Shown piece after piece: positions 9,646 through 19,026 of a stretch of DNA of 64,000 nucleotides. Below the pieces are notes generated by a model, which was not told where the DNA came from, searched no databases, and worked only from the letters and a program-made list of their open reading frames with translations. The stretch is from Thiohalomonas sp963783235 (lineage in GTDB: Bacteria; Pseudomonadota; Gammaproteobacteria; Thiohalomonadales; Thiohalomonadaceae), in NCBI GenBank assembly GCA_963783235.1, contig CAWAMN010000002.1, forward strand, positions 310,001-374,000, read 5' to 3'. Position 1 is the first letter of the stretch. Each line of letters opens with the position of its first letter. A program made the translations under genes and the position numbers.

Positions 9646-9875
9646 TGCGGTTCCCAACACCTAAAAAGGGACACAGGGATCAAGTCTAGCCAACCCTCGC
9701 GTTGCACGCCTAACTTGCCGTTTGAACACCGGCCTCGTCGGACTGTGTCCGGGCTTGTTGATGATTTTTGAGCTACCGGGGCATCCCGGAGCGCCTCAGT
9801 CTGTCCCCGATCGTCATGCGCCTTCGGCCGGTCAGCGGCTAGAGTTTACGGCAGGAATCGGCAAGGAGTCGGCAA

Positions 9876-10805
9876 GTGGGGTATATAGGCGAATATCTGC
9901 TCTTTCTGGCGGAGACGGTCACTCTGGTTGCGGCCGTGTTCGCTGTGACGGTCCTGGTCGCCCGGGCAGTCAGCCGGTCTCGGGGTGGTGAAGGCCGATT
10001 GCAGGTACGACACCTGAATCCCCGCTACCGGCAACTCGCAACCCGAATCGAGGCCGCCAGTTCTCCAAGAAGGGAGTTCAAGCGGCTGCTGCGCCACGGC
10101 CGAGATCAGGAAAGGAAAGAGCGGCGCATTTTTGTGATCCGCTTTGCCGGGGACCTGCGAGCCACGGCCGTCAGGGCTTTACGCGAGGAGGTGACCGCCC
10201 TCCTCTCCGCCCGGCGGGAGGGGGATAAAGTAGTGGTCTGCCTGGAGAGCCTCGGCGGTGTCGTCGCCTCCTACGGACTCGCGGCCTCGCAATTGACCCG
10301 GCTGCGAGAGCACGGTATTCCGCTGACGATCTGTGTCGACCGAGTGGCCGCCTCGGGCGGCTACATGATGGCCGCCGTCGCCGACCATATCCTCGCCGCG
10401 CCCTTCGCCATCGTCGGCTCGATCGGGGTAGTAGCGCAACTGCCCAACTTCCATCGCCTGCTGAAACAGCACAACATCGACTTCGAACAGTTTCAGGCCG
10501 GCGCCTACAAGCGCACAGTCACGCTCTTCGGCGAAACCAGCGACGAGGACCGCCGCAAGCTCCAGAGCCAGGTGGATGAGACCTTCGAGCTGTTCCAGTC
10601 ATTCCTGACCCGTTACCGGCCCCGGCTGGACCTGCAGCGAGTGGCCACCGGAGAGTATTGGTACGGCAGCCGGGCCGTGGAACTGGGGCTAATCGACGAG
10701 ATCGGAACCAGCGATGATTATCTATTAGCGGCCAGCCGGGAGGCCGACCTTTACGAGCTGAGTTACCGCTTACCAACACAGCGGCGCCGCTGGTGGTTGC
10801 GCTAG
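9876..10805 (+). CDS. sohB: SohB-like inner-membrane peptidase (family S49)
   Basis: 309 residues starting at a GTG preceded by AAGGAG. An N-terminal membrane helix (about 5-30) is followed by a linker and the S49 signal-peptide-peptidase fold. Seen motifs are RVAASGGYMMAAVAD (catalytic serine region), IGSIGVVAQ and AGAYKRTVT (catalytic lysine region). SohB is a periplasm-facing serine protease whose substrates are poorly known. It is divergent from lutABC. Confidence 0.93.
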   Translation: MGYIGEYLLFLAETVTLVAAVFAVTVLVARAVSRSRGGEGRLQVRHLNPRYRQLATRIEAASSPRREFKRLLRHGRDQERKERRIFVIRFAGDLRATAVRALREEVTALLSARREGDKVVVCLESLGGVVASYGLAASQLTRLREHGIPLTICVDRVAASGGYMMAAVADHILAAPFAIVGSIGVVAQLPNFHRLLKQHNIDFEQFQAGAYKRTVTLFGETSDEDRRKLQSQVDETFELFQSFLTRYRPRLDLQRVATGEYWYGSRAVELGLIDEIGTSDDYLLAASREADLYELSYRLPTQRRRWWLR

Positions 10806-10949
10806 CGACAGTTCGCCCCCATTTTTCGCTTTTACTGACTCGTCTCCGGAAGGCGGGAAAGCAGCATCTATTCTTAAAACAGCTCCCGTGGAGACGGGAC
10901 ATAGAAGGCGGATGTATTTACTCCAGAACGGAGGGCGCAAGGAGGCGCG

Positions 10950-12089
10950 ATGGAGGGTAGCCAAAAAGCCGCCCCGAATTACGGCCACAGTTTGTCATCG
11001 ACGGCCTTGTTGTGCGGCATTATCGTCATCATAGCCGCAAATCGCGTCATCAGCTCCTGCCGGTTGGCCCGGTTTCTCCGTACGACAGCCATTTTGGTGT
11101 TGGCTATCTCCCCTGCAAGCTGCGCCAGTTTGGGCGGAGAAGTGGCTGAAGAAGCTGTCGAAAAGGCCACGCCCGAGGCCGTTCGGTCGTTTCTCGAATC
11201 CCTGAACAAACCGGAAACCCGCGCACTCGTCGCCAAACTCCTTGAAACGCCTGAAGTGAAGCAGGCCGCACGCGTGCTGGGCGAGGGGCTTGCCCAGGGC
11301 GTCCTGGACGGCCTGACGGCCAAGGAGCGCCAGGACCACTTCCGGAAACTGGCCAAGGAGTTTGTCCAGCAATTGTCGGCAGCGGTTTCTCAATCGCTTG
11401 AGCAGGAAATAACTCCCGAAATCGCTTCGATGGCAGCTAAAACAGTTGACGCGGCGATCCAGAAGGTTTTTTCAAAAGGCAGCTTCGACCAGGCACAACA
11501 GTTCGCATCGATGCTTACCAATGCAGTCGTGTCAGCCTTGGCCAGCGGCATTGAAAATGAGATCGGTCCGGCTATCGCGAAGACGCTGGTTGACCAAATA
11601 GGGCCGGCTCTTACGGAGGCACTTCGCGGTGAACTTGCAGAGACGTTCGGGGCCAGCGCCCGGCTGTTTGCACGGGGATTGGTGGTTGGAGTGGATGATG
11701 GCTTGGTGATCTTGCAAGCAAGGCAAAACAAAGGGCTTCCGACGGTCCTTGGCAATATTGAAGGTGCCGCCAGCGAAGGGAAAGATATTCTACAAGTCAC
11801 CGCAATCGCCCTAGGGTCCCTGGTCATCGCGCTCTGGACACTGCTTATTTTCCATATGGTGCAAGCAAGGAGAGAGCGCAGAGAAACCGAAAGGCGGGAA
11901 GAGGCCCTTCTGGCCCTTATGCGGGCGCTCAAAGGTGCTCAAGATGAGCCATGGGCCGCGGACCTGCTCGATCTGCTTAGAAATGAATTGCGAGGCCGGG
12001 AAGGGACCGATTACCTACGAGAGTTGCTGAGGGAACATCCGTCACTACGCCTGACGAGGCACAAAGGGGCAAGGCCCCGGAAAAATTAG
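10950..12089 (+). CDS. Unknown membrane protein with lipobox-like N-terminus and helical-repeat body
   Basis: 379 residues, with AAGGAGG before the ATG. There are two hydrophobic stretches near 20-33 and 45-57; the second ends in ISPASC, which resembles a lipobox. The body, about 60-275, is alpha-helical with repeated KETRALVAKLL-, EVKQAARVLGEGLAQG- and IGPAIAKTLVDQIGPAL-type segments. A membrane helix follows near 281-305, then a highly charged cytoplasmic coiled-coil tail (RRERRETERREE). The family is not recognised. Topology suggests a periplasmic domain held by the C-terminal helix. Confidence 0.7.
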   Translation: MEGSQKAAPNYGHSLSSTALLCGIIVIIAANRVISSCRLARFLRTTAILVLAISPASCASLGGEVAEEAVEKATPEAVRSFLESLNKPETRALVAKLLETPEVKQAARVLGEGLAQGVLDGLTAKERQDHFRKLAKEFVQQLSAAVSQSLEQEITPEIASMAAKTVDAAIQKVFSKGSFDQAQQFASMLTNAVVSALASGIENEIGPAIAKTLVDQIGPALTEALRGELAETFGASARLFARGLVVGVDDGLVILQARQNKGLPTVLGNIEGAASEGKDILQVTAIALGSLVIALWTLLIFHMVQARRERRETERREEALLALMRALKGAQDEPWAADLLDLLRNELRGREGTDYLRELLREHPSLRLTRHKGARPRKN

Positions 12090-12247
12090 ACTCCAAGCTT
12101 TGCCGCCCCCCAGTCTGGCCGAAGAAAACTGATTCCTGAGCGGAAACCGTGGTCTGCCCATTTTTATTCCCCGGTAGCGAAAGGCGCACGCGGAAGCTCA
12201 CACCAGCATCAAAAACAAGTGGGGTCACCCATTTATCTATGAAAAAA

Positions 12248-12266
12248 CGCCGCCCAAAGGGCGGCG
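12248..12266 (-). terminator. Intrinsic terminator facing left, apparently separated from its gene
   Basis: Stem CGCCGCCC / GGGCGGCG with an AAA loop and six A's on its left side, which read as a T-run on the minus strand. The flanking gene on the left is on the plus strand. The nearest minus-strand gene is the diguanylate cyclase beyond the IS element. The rest of 12090-12335 shows no gene. Confidence 0.5.
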
Positions 12267-12274
12267 CTGCGAAG

Positions 12275-12339
12275 CTGCCGGAGGGAGAAGGCTATGAGGG
12301 GACACAAATCCAGAAACTTACCTTTCAAAAGCCTGCTAG
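12275..12339. repeat. Degenerate copy of the CTAG-ended repeat (family 1)
   Basis: The sequence GGGAGAAGGCTATGAGGGG, then CAGAAACTTACCTTTC and AAAGCCTGCTAG, matches the centre and one end of the full copy at 49062-49209. The IS1182-like element begins in the CTAG that ends this copy. Confidence 0.6.
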
Positions 12340-14029
12340 AGCACCGATCAGGTAAAGACGAGGGGATCGACAGCGGGATCGGGGCATGATCAAATTGCGG
12401 CATCTGAATCAAGAGAGTCCGCTGCGATGCCTGCTAGCCGTGTCTACCACTGGGATGTGCCCGAACTGCTGAGTAAGGAAGAAGAAGCAATCTGCAAGCG
12501 CCTGAAGCGAACGGGAAAGTTGTTCGCCTTCCTGCGCCGGCAACGGCATCGGTTGTTTGACGCGAGTTTCGAGGAAAGATTGTCCGCGGTGTACTCGGAC
12601 TTGCCACGGGGAACAGCCCCAGTAGCCCCGGCGTTGTTGGCGATGGTGACGCTACTGCAGGCCTACGAGCAGAAATCAGATGCTGGGGCGGTGGAGGAGG
12701 CGGTATTCGACAAGCGCTGGCAGATGGTTCTGGGTTGCCTCGGCGATTCCAAACCCCCGTTTTCCCAAGGCGTACTGGTGGATTTTCGCCGTCGGTTGCA
12801 GGAGGCCGACCTGGATCAAGCACTGCTGGAGCGCACGGTGCAGTTGGCGAAGGAAACGGGCGAGTTTGGTTACAAGCAGCTAAAGGTGGCGCTGGACTCG
12901 GCGCCCCTTTGGGGCGCGGGCCGGGTGGAAGATTCTTTCAATCTGCTGGGGCATGCGTTGGAAATTCTGCTGCGCTGTGTGGTGAAGGTTAGCAATAAAC
13001 CAAGGGAACAGATTGTTCGGGAGGCCCAACTAAGCGTGGTCGAAGGCAGCAGCGTCAAGGCGCAACTGGACATCGATTGGGACGACCCGATTGCCCAGCA
13101 ACAAGCCCTCACAAAAATGGTCACAGAGGTCCAGAGTTTGCGCAGTTGGGTTACCGAGCACCTTCCGAATGACGAGAAGCGACCTCCGCTCAGTGAAGCG
13201 ATAGTACTTCTCGAACAGCTGCTGGAGCAGGATTTGGAGCCAGATCCCACCGGCGGCGGCTACCGGCTCAAGCGCGGCACCGCGCGCGAGAGGCGGATAT
13301 CGGTGACCGATGGCGATATGCGCCATGGGCGCAAGAGCAGTAGCCGGGTTATCAACGGCTACAAGCGCCATATTGCCCGCGATTTGGAGCAAGGACTTAT
13401 CTTGGCTGCAACCGTTCGTCCGGCCAACGAGCCGGAACACGCCGCAGCAGCGCTCTTGCGGCCCCAAGTCGAACGCTACGGACCGGTATCGGCGTTATTT
13501 ATCGACCGGGGCTATCTTGCAGCGCAATGGACTGCCGACCTGTACGAGCAGGGCGAACGGATTGTCGCCAAGCCATGGTCATCAAGTCCAAAAGAGGGCT
13601 GCTTTGGGAAAGAGCGCTTTCAGATCGACTTGTCGCTTCAGAAGGTGGTTTGCCCGGCCGGTCAGGAGGCTCCGATTCGCAGCCGTCGAGCCGAATTCGC
13701 CCCTTCGGTCTGTGCCACCTGTTCCTTGCGTGCCCAATGCACGACGGCCGCACAGGGGCGAGGCCGTACGGTAGTTATCCACGCCCAAGAGGCGATGCTT
13801 CTGGACTTGCGACGTCGTCAACAAACCCCGCAAGGCCGGGCGGAATTGCGTGAGCGCGTCGCGGTTGAGCATGGACTCGCCCGCGTCTGTCGCATACAGG
13901 GGCCACGCGCCCGCTATCTCGGTGTTCGCAAGAACGAGTTCGACCTACGGCGGACCGCTTGTATCGTCAATTTACACGCTGCCGCCCGGCTCGATGCGGC
14001 AGCCTAAATTTACCTGTTCGGTGCTCTAG
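12336..14029 (+). mobile_element. IS1182-like insertion sequence
   Basis: Terminal inverted repeats TAGAGCACCGATCAGGTAAA (12337-12356) and, as reverse complement, TAGAGCACCGAACAGGTAAA (14009-14028) match at 19 of 20 positions. CTAG stands at both outer ends (12336-12339 and 14026-14029), so the target is CTAG. One transposase gene fills the element. It looks intact and could be active. Confidence 0.9.
12427..14007 (+). CDS. IS1182-family transposase
   Basis: 526 residues, full length for the family. The N-terminal half has the DUF772-type region (FEERLSAVYSDLPRG, and PPFSQGVLVDFRRRL). The DDE catalytic residues are expected in VALDSAPLWGAGRVEDSF, VTDGDMRHGRKSS and LFIDRGYLAAQW, with the glutamate near EHGLARV. 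The C-terminal zinc-ribbon-like CPAGQE and CATCSLRAQC region is typical. The frame is open throughout, without frameshift. Confidence 0.93.
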   Translation: MPASRVYHWDVPELLSKEEEAICKRLKRTGKLFAFLRRQRHRLFDASFEERLSAVYSDLPRGTAPVAPALLAMVTLLQAYEQKSDAGAVEEAVFDKRWQMVLGCLGDSKPPFSQGVLVDFRRRLQEADLDQALLERTVQLAKETGEFGYKQLKVALDSAPLWGAGRVEDSFNLLGHALEILLRCVVKVSNKPREQIVREAQLSVVEGSSVKAQLDIDWDDPIAQQQALTKMVTEVQSLRSWVTEHLPNDEKRPPLSEAIVLLEQLLEQDLEPDPTGGGYRLKRGTARERRISVTDGDMRHGRKSSSRVINGYKRHIARDLEQGLILAATVRPANEPEHAAAALLRPQVERYGPVSALFIDRGYLAAQWTADLYEQGERIVAKPWSSSPKEGCFGKERFQIDLSLQKVVCPAGQEAPIRSRRAEFAPSVCATCSLRAQCTTAAQGRGRTVVIHAQEAMLLDLRRRQQTPQGRAELRERVAVEHGLARVCRIQGPRARYLGVRKNEFDLRRTACIVNLHAAARLDAAA

Positions 14030-14088
14030 TGGGCCATGCGGAAAATAGTGTGACTGAGAGTTACACTATTTTCCGCATGGCCCACTAG
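14026..14088. repeat. 63-bp near-perfect palindrome bounded by CTAG
   Basis: Each arm is 26 identical bases beginning CTAGTGGGCCATGCGGAAAA and ending TAGTGT, around an 11-nt loop. The left CTAG is shared with the IS1182-like element. The right CTAG (14085-14088) contains the TAG stop codon of the diguanylate cyclase gene. As RNA it would form a very stable hairpin and may also end transcription. Confidence 0.9.
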
Positions 14089-16567
14089 GCACTGGCTTCG
14101 ACTCGGTTGCGACCGCTGCCTTTGGCACGGTAGAGCGCGGCATCGGCCGCACCCATAAGTGCGTCGAATTCGCCTTCTCGCGCATTGAAGGCGGATACAC
14201 CGAGGCTGACAGTGACCCGACCAGCGACTGGCGAAGCGGCATGAGGCAGATCGATGTCCTCGACGGCCTGCCGCAGTCGTTCCGCGATCTCCATTGCAGC
14301 TGCCAACTCGGTCTCCGGCAGGAGGATTGCGAACTCCTCGCCCCCGTAACGCACCAGCGTGTCGGCGGGCCGATGCAGCGTCTGTTGCAGAGACTGAGCC
14401 ACCTGCCGCAGGCAATCGTCCCCCCGGAGGTGACCGTAGTGGTCGTTGTAGGCTTTGAAGTGATCGATATCGACCATGATCAGTGCGATGGGGTGGCCGT
14501 GCCGGGCTTCCCGGCGCCACTCCCGGTCCACAGCCAAACCTAGGAAACGGCGGTTGGCGATTCCGGTCAGCGGATCATGCAGGGTCAGCTGTTCGAGCGC
14601 GAACTGGGCATTCTTCAGGTCGGAAATGTCACGTTCCACCACCAGAACCGATTCCACTTCGCCGTCCCGTCCAAACTCCGGCACCAGGCGTGCCTGGAAG
14701 TAGCGCGCCTCTCCCCGCGCCTTGTATTCGTGCTCCACAACCTGCTCGCGACCACTGGCGAATACCCGCTTAAGCACCCGTTCGCGCAATGCCTTCTCTC
14801 CACGGGAAAGCCCCAGTTCATCCAGCGCCTTGCCGATGAACCATTCCCTGGGCTGAGCAGTAATCCGTTCAATCGCGGGGTTGATGTAACGCAGGCGAAG
14901 AGAAGGATCCACCCGGCCGATGATGTCGGGTGATCGTTCCGCCAACGCTTCAAACTCCCGCTGTCGCCGGTTAAGCACCTCTTCGGCCTGCTTGCGCTGG
15001 GTTATATCGCGTGCAGCACCGAAGATCCCGACGACCTTGCCAGCTGCATCGCGATAGACGGTCGCGCTGTAAAGCACCGGCATTGCTTGACCATCACAGT
15101 GACGCAACGCCAGCTCCTGGCCGCCGATCGCCGTTCCCCGCAGGGCTCGATGATAGATCTCTCTGGTCGTTGCCGGTTCCGTGAACAGCTCGGCGATATC
15201 CGTGCCGATCAGTGTCCGTCGGGGATAGCCGGTGGCCTGCTCGGCGGCGGCATTGACGTCAGTAATGCGGCCGCTCGGCCCGGTGACGAAAACAGGGTCG
15301 AGACTCGCTTCAATCAGGCCGCGATTGTAGGCGTTGGCCATCAGAACCGCCTCTTCCATGCGCTTGCGCTCGGTAAGGTCGATGGCAAAAACCACGCCGC
15401 CCTCCGTTCCCGGGAACGTGGTGGCACCCACCAGGACCGCGACCCGCTTACCGTTTCGGCGGACGTATTCCTTCTCGTAGGGCGTGATGGTGAGTGCACC
15501 CCGGGCGATTTCCGCAAGCGCCCGTTCGTCCAGAGAGCGGTACTCCGGGGGGGTGAGGACGTTCCAGTCGATGAGACCTTGCATCAGCTCAGCGCGACTG
15601 TAACCGGTCAGTTCAAGGAAGGCGTCATTGGTTTCGGTGATGCGTCCGTCTGGTTGCCAGAAGGCCATGGCAATGGTGTTGGATTCATAGATGGCGCGAA
15701 ACTTCGCTTCGCTTCTTCGAGCGCCGCTTCGGTCCGCTTGCGCTCGGTAATGTCCCAGAAGGTCACTGCGACGCCATCCACCCAACCGTCCCCCAGCAGG
15801 GGTGTTCTGACGTATTCAATGGGAAACAACTCGCCGTCCTTGCGTTGAAAGTACTCATCCGAACTCCCGCCTACGACGGCACTGCCATGCTCCCGGTGCA
15901 GCGGGCAGTCAGCTTCGGGGTAGGTGCTCCCGTCCGGTCGGCTACGGTGGAAGGTCTCGTGAGGAGAGCGGCCCAGCAACTCCTCGGCATCGTAGCCCAG
16001 GATGCGCTCGGCGGCAGGGTTGACGAAGGTGCAACGACCCTTCAGGTCGACGCTGTAGATGCCAGCGCCGATCGCTGCAAGAATGGATTGATTGCGTCGA
16101 TTCCGCTGTTCCTGCGCGTCCGCCCCATACCGCCTGTCGGCAACAGGGCGGATGGTGGCCACTGTTCCTACAGTGCGGCCACGCTCGTCCTTCAACACCA
16201 CCGTGTCACAGGAGACCGCTACCACATGGCCTCCACGCTGCCGAACAGCCAGCCGGCGGTTTCTCACCGAGCCCTGCTGCTGTGTCTGCCGAAAGGCCCG
16301 GCGCACCCGTTCCGGATCGGTGAAGCGGGAGGTGAACTCGCTCCCGATGAACCGCTGCCGCTCGAAGCCGAATAATGCCTCGGCTGCGCCGTTTACATCG
16401 GTGATGGTTCCCGTCGGCCCGACCGTAACCAGCGCGTTGGGATTGGCCTCGAACAGGCTGCGGTAGTAGGCGCTGGCCGCACGCAGGGCCTCGATGGTGT
16501 GCCTGCACCCGGCCAGTTCCCTTTCATGGGTGCCGTCACCCTCGTGGTTCGGTGTCAGCTCATCCAC
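14085..16567 (-). pseudogene. Multi-PAS diguanylate cyclase, split by a 5-bp duplication
   Basis: Two overlapping frames read as one former protein. The 5' piece (15608-16567, from a GTG after AGAGGTG) holds two PAS domains. The 3' piece (14085 to about 15716) holds three more PAS domains and a GGDEF domain. In the GGDEF domain the active site is seen as GGEEF, with a product-inhibition motif RPAD five residues before it. The pieces meet where TTCGC is repeated (15703-15707 and 15708-15712, plus strand). Removing one copy restores EEAKFRAIYES in a single frame. The intact enzyme would make cyclic di-GMP from two GTP in response to PAS-sensed signals. The longer start at 16738 lies in mobile-repeat sequence and is rejected. 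Confidence 0.85.
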
Positions 16568-16627
16568 GAGTTTCGCACCTCTACCGAACGGGCGTGAAGA
16601 GCGGCTGATTTGGACACACCCGAAGGG

Positions 16628-16757
16628 AGCCCCCCAAAAACGCGATGACGGCGTTGCAGCGCTTGACAAGGGAATAACCATTGCCTGCGCGCTGCGCCTT
16701 GTTCTGACATTTTTGGGGGGCTCTGAAAGTATCGCCAAGCATGCAACAGTACACTAG
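16628..16757. repeat. Partial CTAG-ended repeat (family 2)
   Basis: It matches the right half of the complete copy at 39635-39905: GGGAGCCCCCCAAAAACGC through GAAAGTATCGCCAAGCATGC to CAACAGTACACTAG. The left terminal repeat is missing. Its CTAG (16754-16757) includes the TAG stop of the GAF gene. Confidence 0.85.
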
Positions 16758-17668
16758 TGCATGGCCTGATGGGTCTGTGCGTCCATAAACTGTTGCACCG
16801 CGGCATTGAGCTGCTGGGCCGCTGCCTGCAAACGCCGCCCTGCTTCCTCGCCCTGGTAGCGCTGCTCCGCCTGCTCCATTTGGTCACCTGCCTGCTCGAT
16901 AAACTGCTTTTGCAGCGGCGTCAGCTCCACCTGCCCGGCGAGGAGCTTGAGCACCCCGTGCGCCGCATGCAGCGGGTTGTTGATTTCACCGAGCGCCTCA
17001 ACGGCCTCACGGCCCAGTTGTCTGCCTGCCACCGCCTCTTCAATGGCACGCGTGACACGCAGGATCCAGCCCCAGGTATGGACACGGATCTGCTCATTGG
17101 GCACCGACAGATCAACCGCACCGATGATACTCCCGTCGGCCGCATGGACAGGAACGCCGATGCAGGTCCATCCGATATAGTCCTCCACGAGGTGCTCAGG
17201 GCCGATGAGAATGACCGGTTCACCGATAGCCAGGGCGGTTCCGCCACCGTTACACCCCAAGTCCTTTTCAGCCCAGGAGGCGCCTTCAAACAAGTTGGAT
17301 CCTGCGCTGGCGATCCGCGCTGCTATCGGATCGGTCAGAAGCCGAAGCAGTACCGCGTCGCGGTCGAGCAGCACCAGCATGTGGGGGAAATCGCTCAGGG
17401 CATCGTTGGCGGCCTGCAGTATCGGCTCGGCGGCCTCCCAGAGCTCAGGGCTCGCCTCCCGGGCCTGGTTGGCACGCCCCGGGTCATAGGTCTGAACTTT
17501 CGCCTTATGTGGGTCGATACCGTACTCCTGACAACGGCGCCAGGAGTCCCAGACTACGGGACGCACAGTGGGAAGCACTTGTCCGAACTGCACGAAGAGC
17601 TCGCGCACGGCGTAGAGCTCCTGCATTTGCTTCAACAACTCATTTTCGCTTCTGGACGAGGTGGGCAT
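16754..17668 (-). CDS. GAF-domain sensor protein resembling the N-terminus of AcoR-type regulators
   Basis: 304 residues from the ATG at 17668 (after CAGGAGAGG). The start region has RPVVWDSWRRCQEYGIDP, the SxxRC-type pattern found in front of GAF domains of sigma-54 activators such as AcoR. The GAF domain follows (HMLVLLDRDAVLLRLL, through GTALAIGEPVILIGPEH, to WTCIGVPVHAADGSIIGAVDLS). There is no AAA+ or HTH domain; instead the C-terminus is a Gln/Glu/Ala-rich coiled coil with HAAHGVLKLLAGQ. It may sense a small ligand and act through the diguanylate cyclase encoded 186 bp downstream. That link is inferred from position only. Confidence 0.8.
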   Translation of the reverse strand: MPTSSRSENELLKQMQELYAVRELFVQFGQVLPTVRPVVWDSWRRCQEYGIDPHKAKVQTYDPGRANQAREASPELWEAAEPILQAANDALSDFPHMLVLLDRDAVLLRLLTDPIAARIASAGSNLFEGASWAEKDLGCNGGGTALAIGEPVILIGPEHLVEDYIGWTCIGVPVHAADGSIIGAVDLSVPNEQIRVHTWGWILRVTRAIEEAVAGRQLGREAVEALGEINNPLHAAHGVLKLLAGQVELTPLQKQFIEQAGDQMEQAEQRYQGEEAGRRLQAAAQQLNAAVQQFMDAQTHQAMH

Positions 17669-17866
17669 GGTCCTCTCCTGGAGCCGGGGTGACAAAACCG
17701 GCGCTGCACTGGGCGCCCTTAATACACAGGATAGACACGGCCCTGGTCCGGGAGTTCGGGTTGTGAAGGGTTGGCCAACACGGGTGTTCCTGCACAGCCA
17801 GTGGCTGGCACCTCGTCGCCATGAAATATGCCCGGCGGTATCAAAACTTCACTGCGGTTCCCTCCT

Positions 17867-17932
17867 GACAGGCTGTTGAAAAAGGTTTTTTTTCCCTTCT
17901 CCCTGAGGGAGAAGGTTAGGATGAGGGGGAGT
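17867..17932. repeat. Partial CTAG-ended repeat (family 1)
   Basis: It begins GACAGGCTGTTGAAAAAGG and continues through CTCCCTGAGGGAGAAGG to ATGAGGGGG, then stops. Its outer CTAG and the second end are lost. It sits in the 441-bp non-coding stretch 17669-18109, which also holds the RAYT remnant at 18035. Confidence 0.75.
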
Positions 17933-18034
17933 AATGGTCACCATTTCGAAACAGCTATTTAGATCGGGAAGTGCATGTCCAAAGCTAAAATGGGTTTGCG
18001 CGTTTTCGTGGGGATTCCTCAGGGCCAGAGTCAC

Positions 18035-18096
18035 TTATTCCGTCTTTTTAGGCCTGCCGCGTTTCCCCGCGTCACCCGGCATCCGGTCAACTGCCC
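18035..18096 (-). pseudogene. C-terminal remnant of a RAYT transposase
   Basis: On the minus strand it reads QLTGCRVTRGKRGRPKKTE and stops. This matches the last residues of the intact RAYT gene at 19027 (QLTGCRVTPGKRGRPRK). Nothing of the catalytic part remains. Confidence 0.75.
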
Positions 18097-18109
18097 AAAA
18101 CGCTACCCG

Positions 18110-18877
18110 TCATGGCGTCCACCCAATCTCCCGAGCAGTTGCCAGACCAACGATCGTATCGGACAGGCGCCGCGGGATTTCCGCTTTGAGTGGGCTGACG
18201 GGAATGCGACCGCCCATCAGTTCGGCGAACCTTTGCGGGTATCGGGGCGTCAACTCCGGATCGGCGTACCCCTCGGGATAGCGGGGCAGATCCGTTGCAG
18301 GATCATACTTGTCCGTCGCCCCGAGGGTGTGAAGGAATTCGTGCGACATGATCACCTGATTGCTGCCCTTGTAGTGACGGCTGGAGAACGCATTGACGAT
18401 ACCGACCCGGCCACTCTTCAGTCCGAGCGAATGTTCCAGGACGCGGTGAACGCCGGGGTCGAAGTACCGTACAAACATCTTTATATCCACGGAGGTGGTT
18501 TCCGGGACATCCAGCGTCCAAACCCACCAGCGCAGATTCAAACTCCACCAGATCACCTCTAAGACATTGCCGGAGCGGGGCGGTAAAGGCGGCTGCGCTT
18601 CGACCTCCGGCATCAGCACGAACCTGACCGGCTCATCATGGTTCACGCCGAATCGCGTTGCTTGCTGCCGGAGATACTCCGCCATCCTATCGAAGTCGTC
18701 CTGGCTCAGCCTCCCGATATACCGCTGGCTGACTTCGCTACGATCTCCATTGATCGGATAGATGCCCACCCGAACGGGATCCTCCCAGCTGGTAAGGCGT
18801 TGCTGCATAAGCCAGTCGCCGACAGCAACCAGTAGCAAAATGTAAAGTAGAATTCCCTTGCGCAGTAAACGGAGCAT
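18110..18877 (-). CDS. Membrane-anchored metzincin-like metalloprotease (predicted)
   Basis: 255 residues. An N-terminal membrane helix (about 8-21) leaves the rest in the periplasm. At residues 179-189 stands HEFLHTLGATD, which fits HExxHxxGxxD: two zinc-binding histidines, the catalytic glutamate, and an aspartate as third ligand. Trp-rich strands (VIWWSLNLRWWVWTL) precede it. I do not recognise a named family. The call as a zinc protease rests on this motif and on its placement after a mixed alpha/beta region. It lies next to RAYT debris, with no clear functional partner. Confidence 0.65.
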   Translation of the reverse strand: MLRLLRKGILLYILLLVAVGDWLMQQRLTSWEDPVRVGIYPINGDRSEVSQRYIGRLSQDDFDRMAEYLRQQATRFGVNHDEPVRFVLMPEVEAQPPLPPRSGNVLEVIWWSLNLRWWVWTLDVPETTSVDIKMFVRYFDPGVHRVLEHSLGLKSGRVGIVNAFSSRHYKGSNQVIMSHEFLHTLGATDKYDPATDLPRYPEGYADPELTPRYPQRFAELMGGRIPVSPLKAEIPRRLSDTIVGLATAREIGWTP

Positions 18878-19026
18878 TTCCTGATTTCATCACGGTTACG
18901 CAGGCAAGTCGATGTTGGGGTCGAGTTTGCGCTCAAGCACCGCGACCCTTCTCCGACGCTTTCAAAGCCAATTGAATAGCATGGCACCGAAACTCACACG
19001 ATTGGACTAAACGGGATCGGAGTCAA

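Noticed and set aside
16568..16738. An upstream start for the diguanylate cyclase 5' piece
   Set aside because: That part of the frame is inside the family-2 repeat and its translation has no homology-like features; a GTG with a ribosome site lies at 16567.
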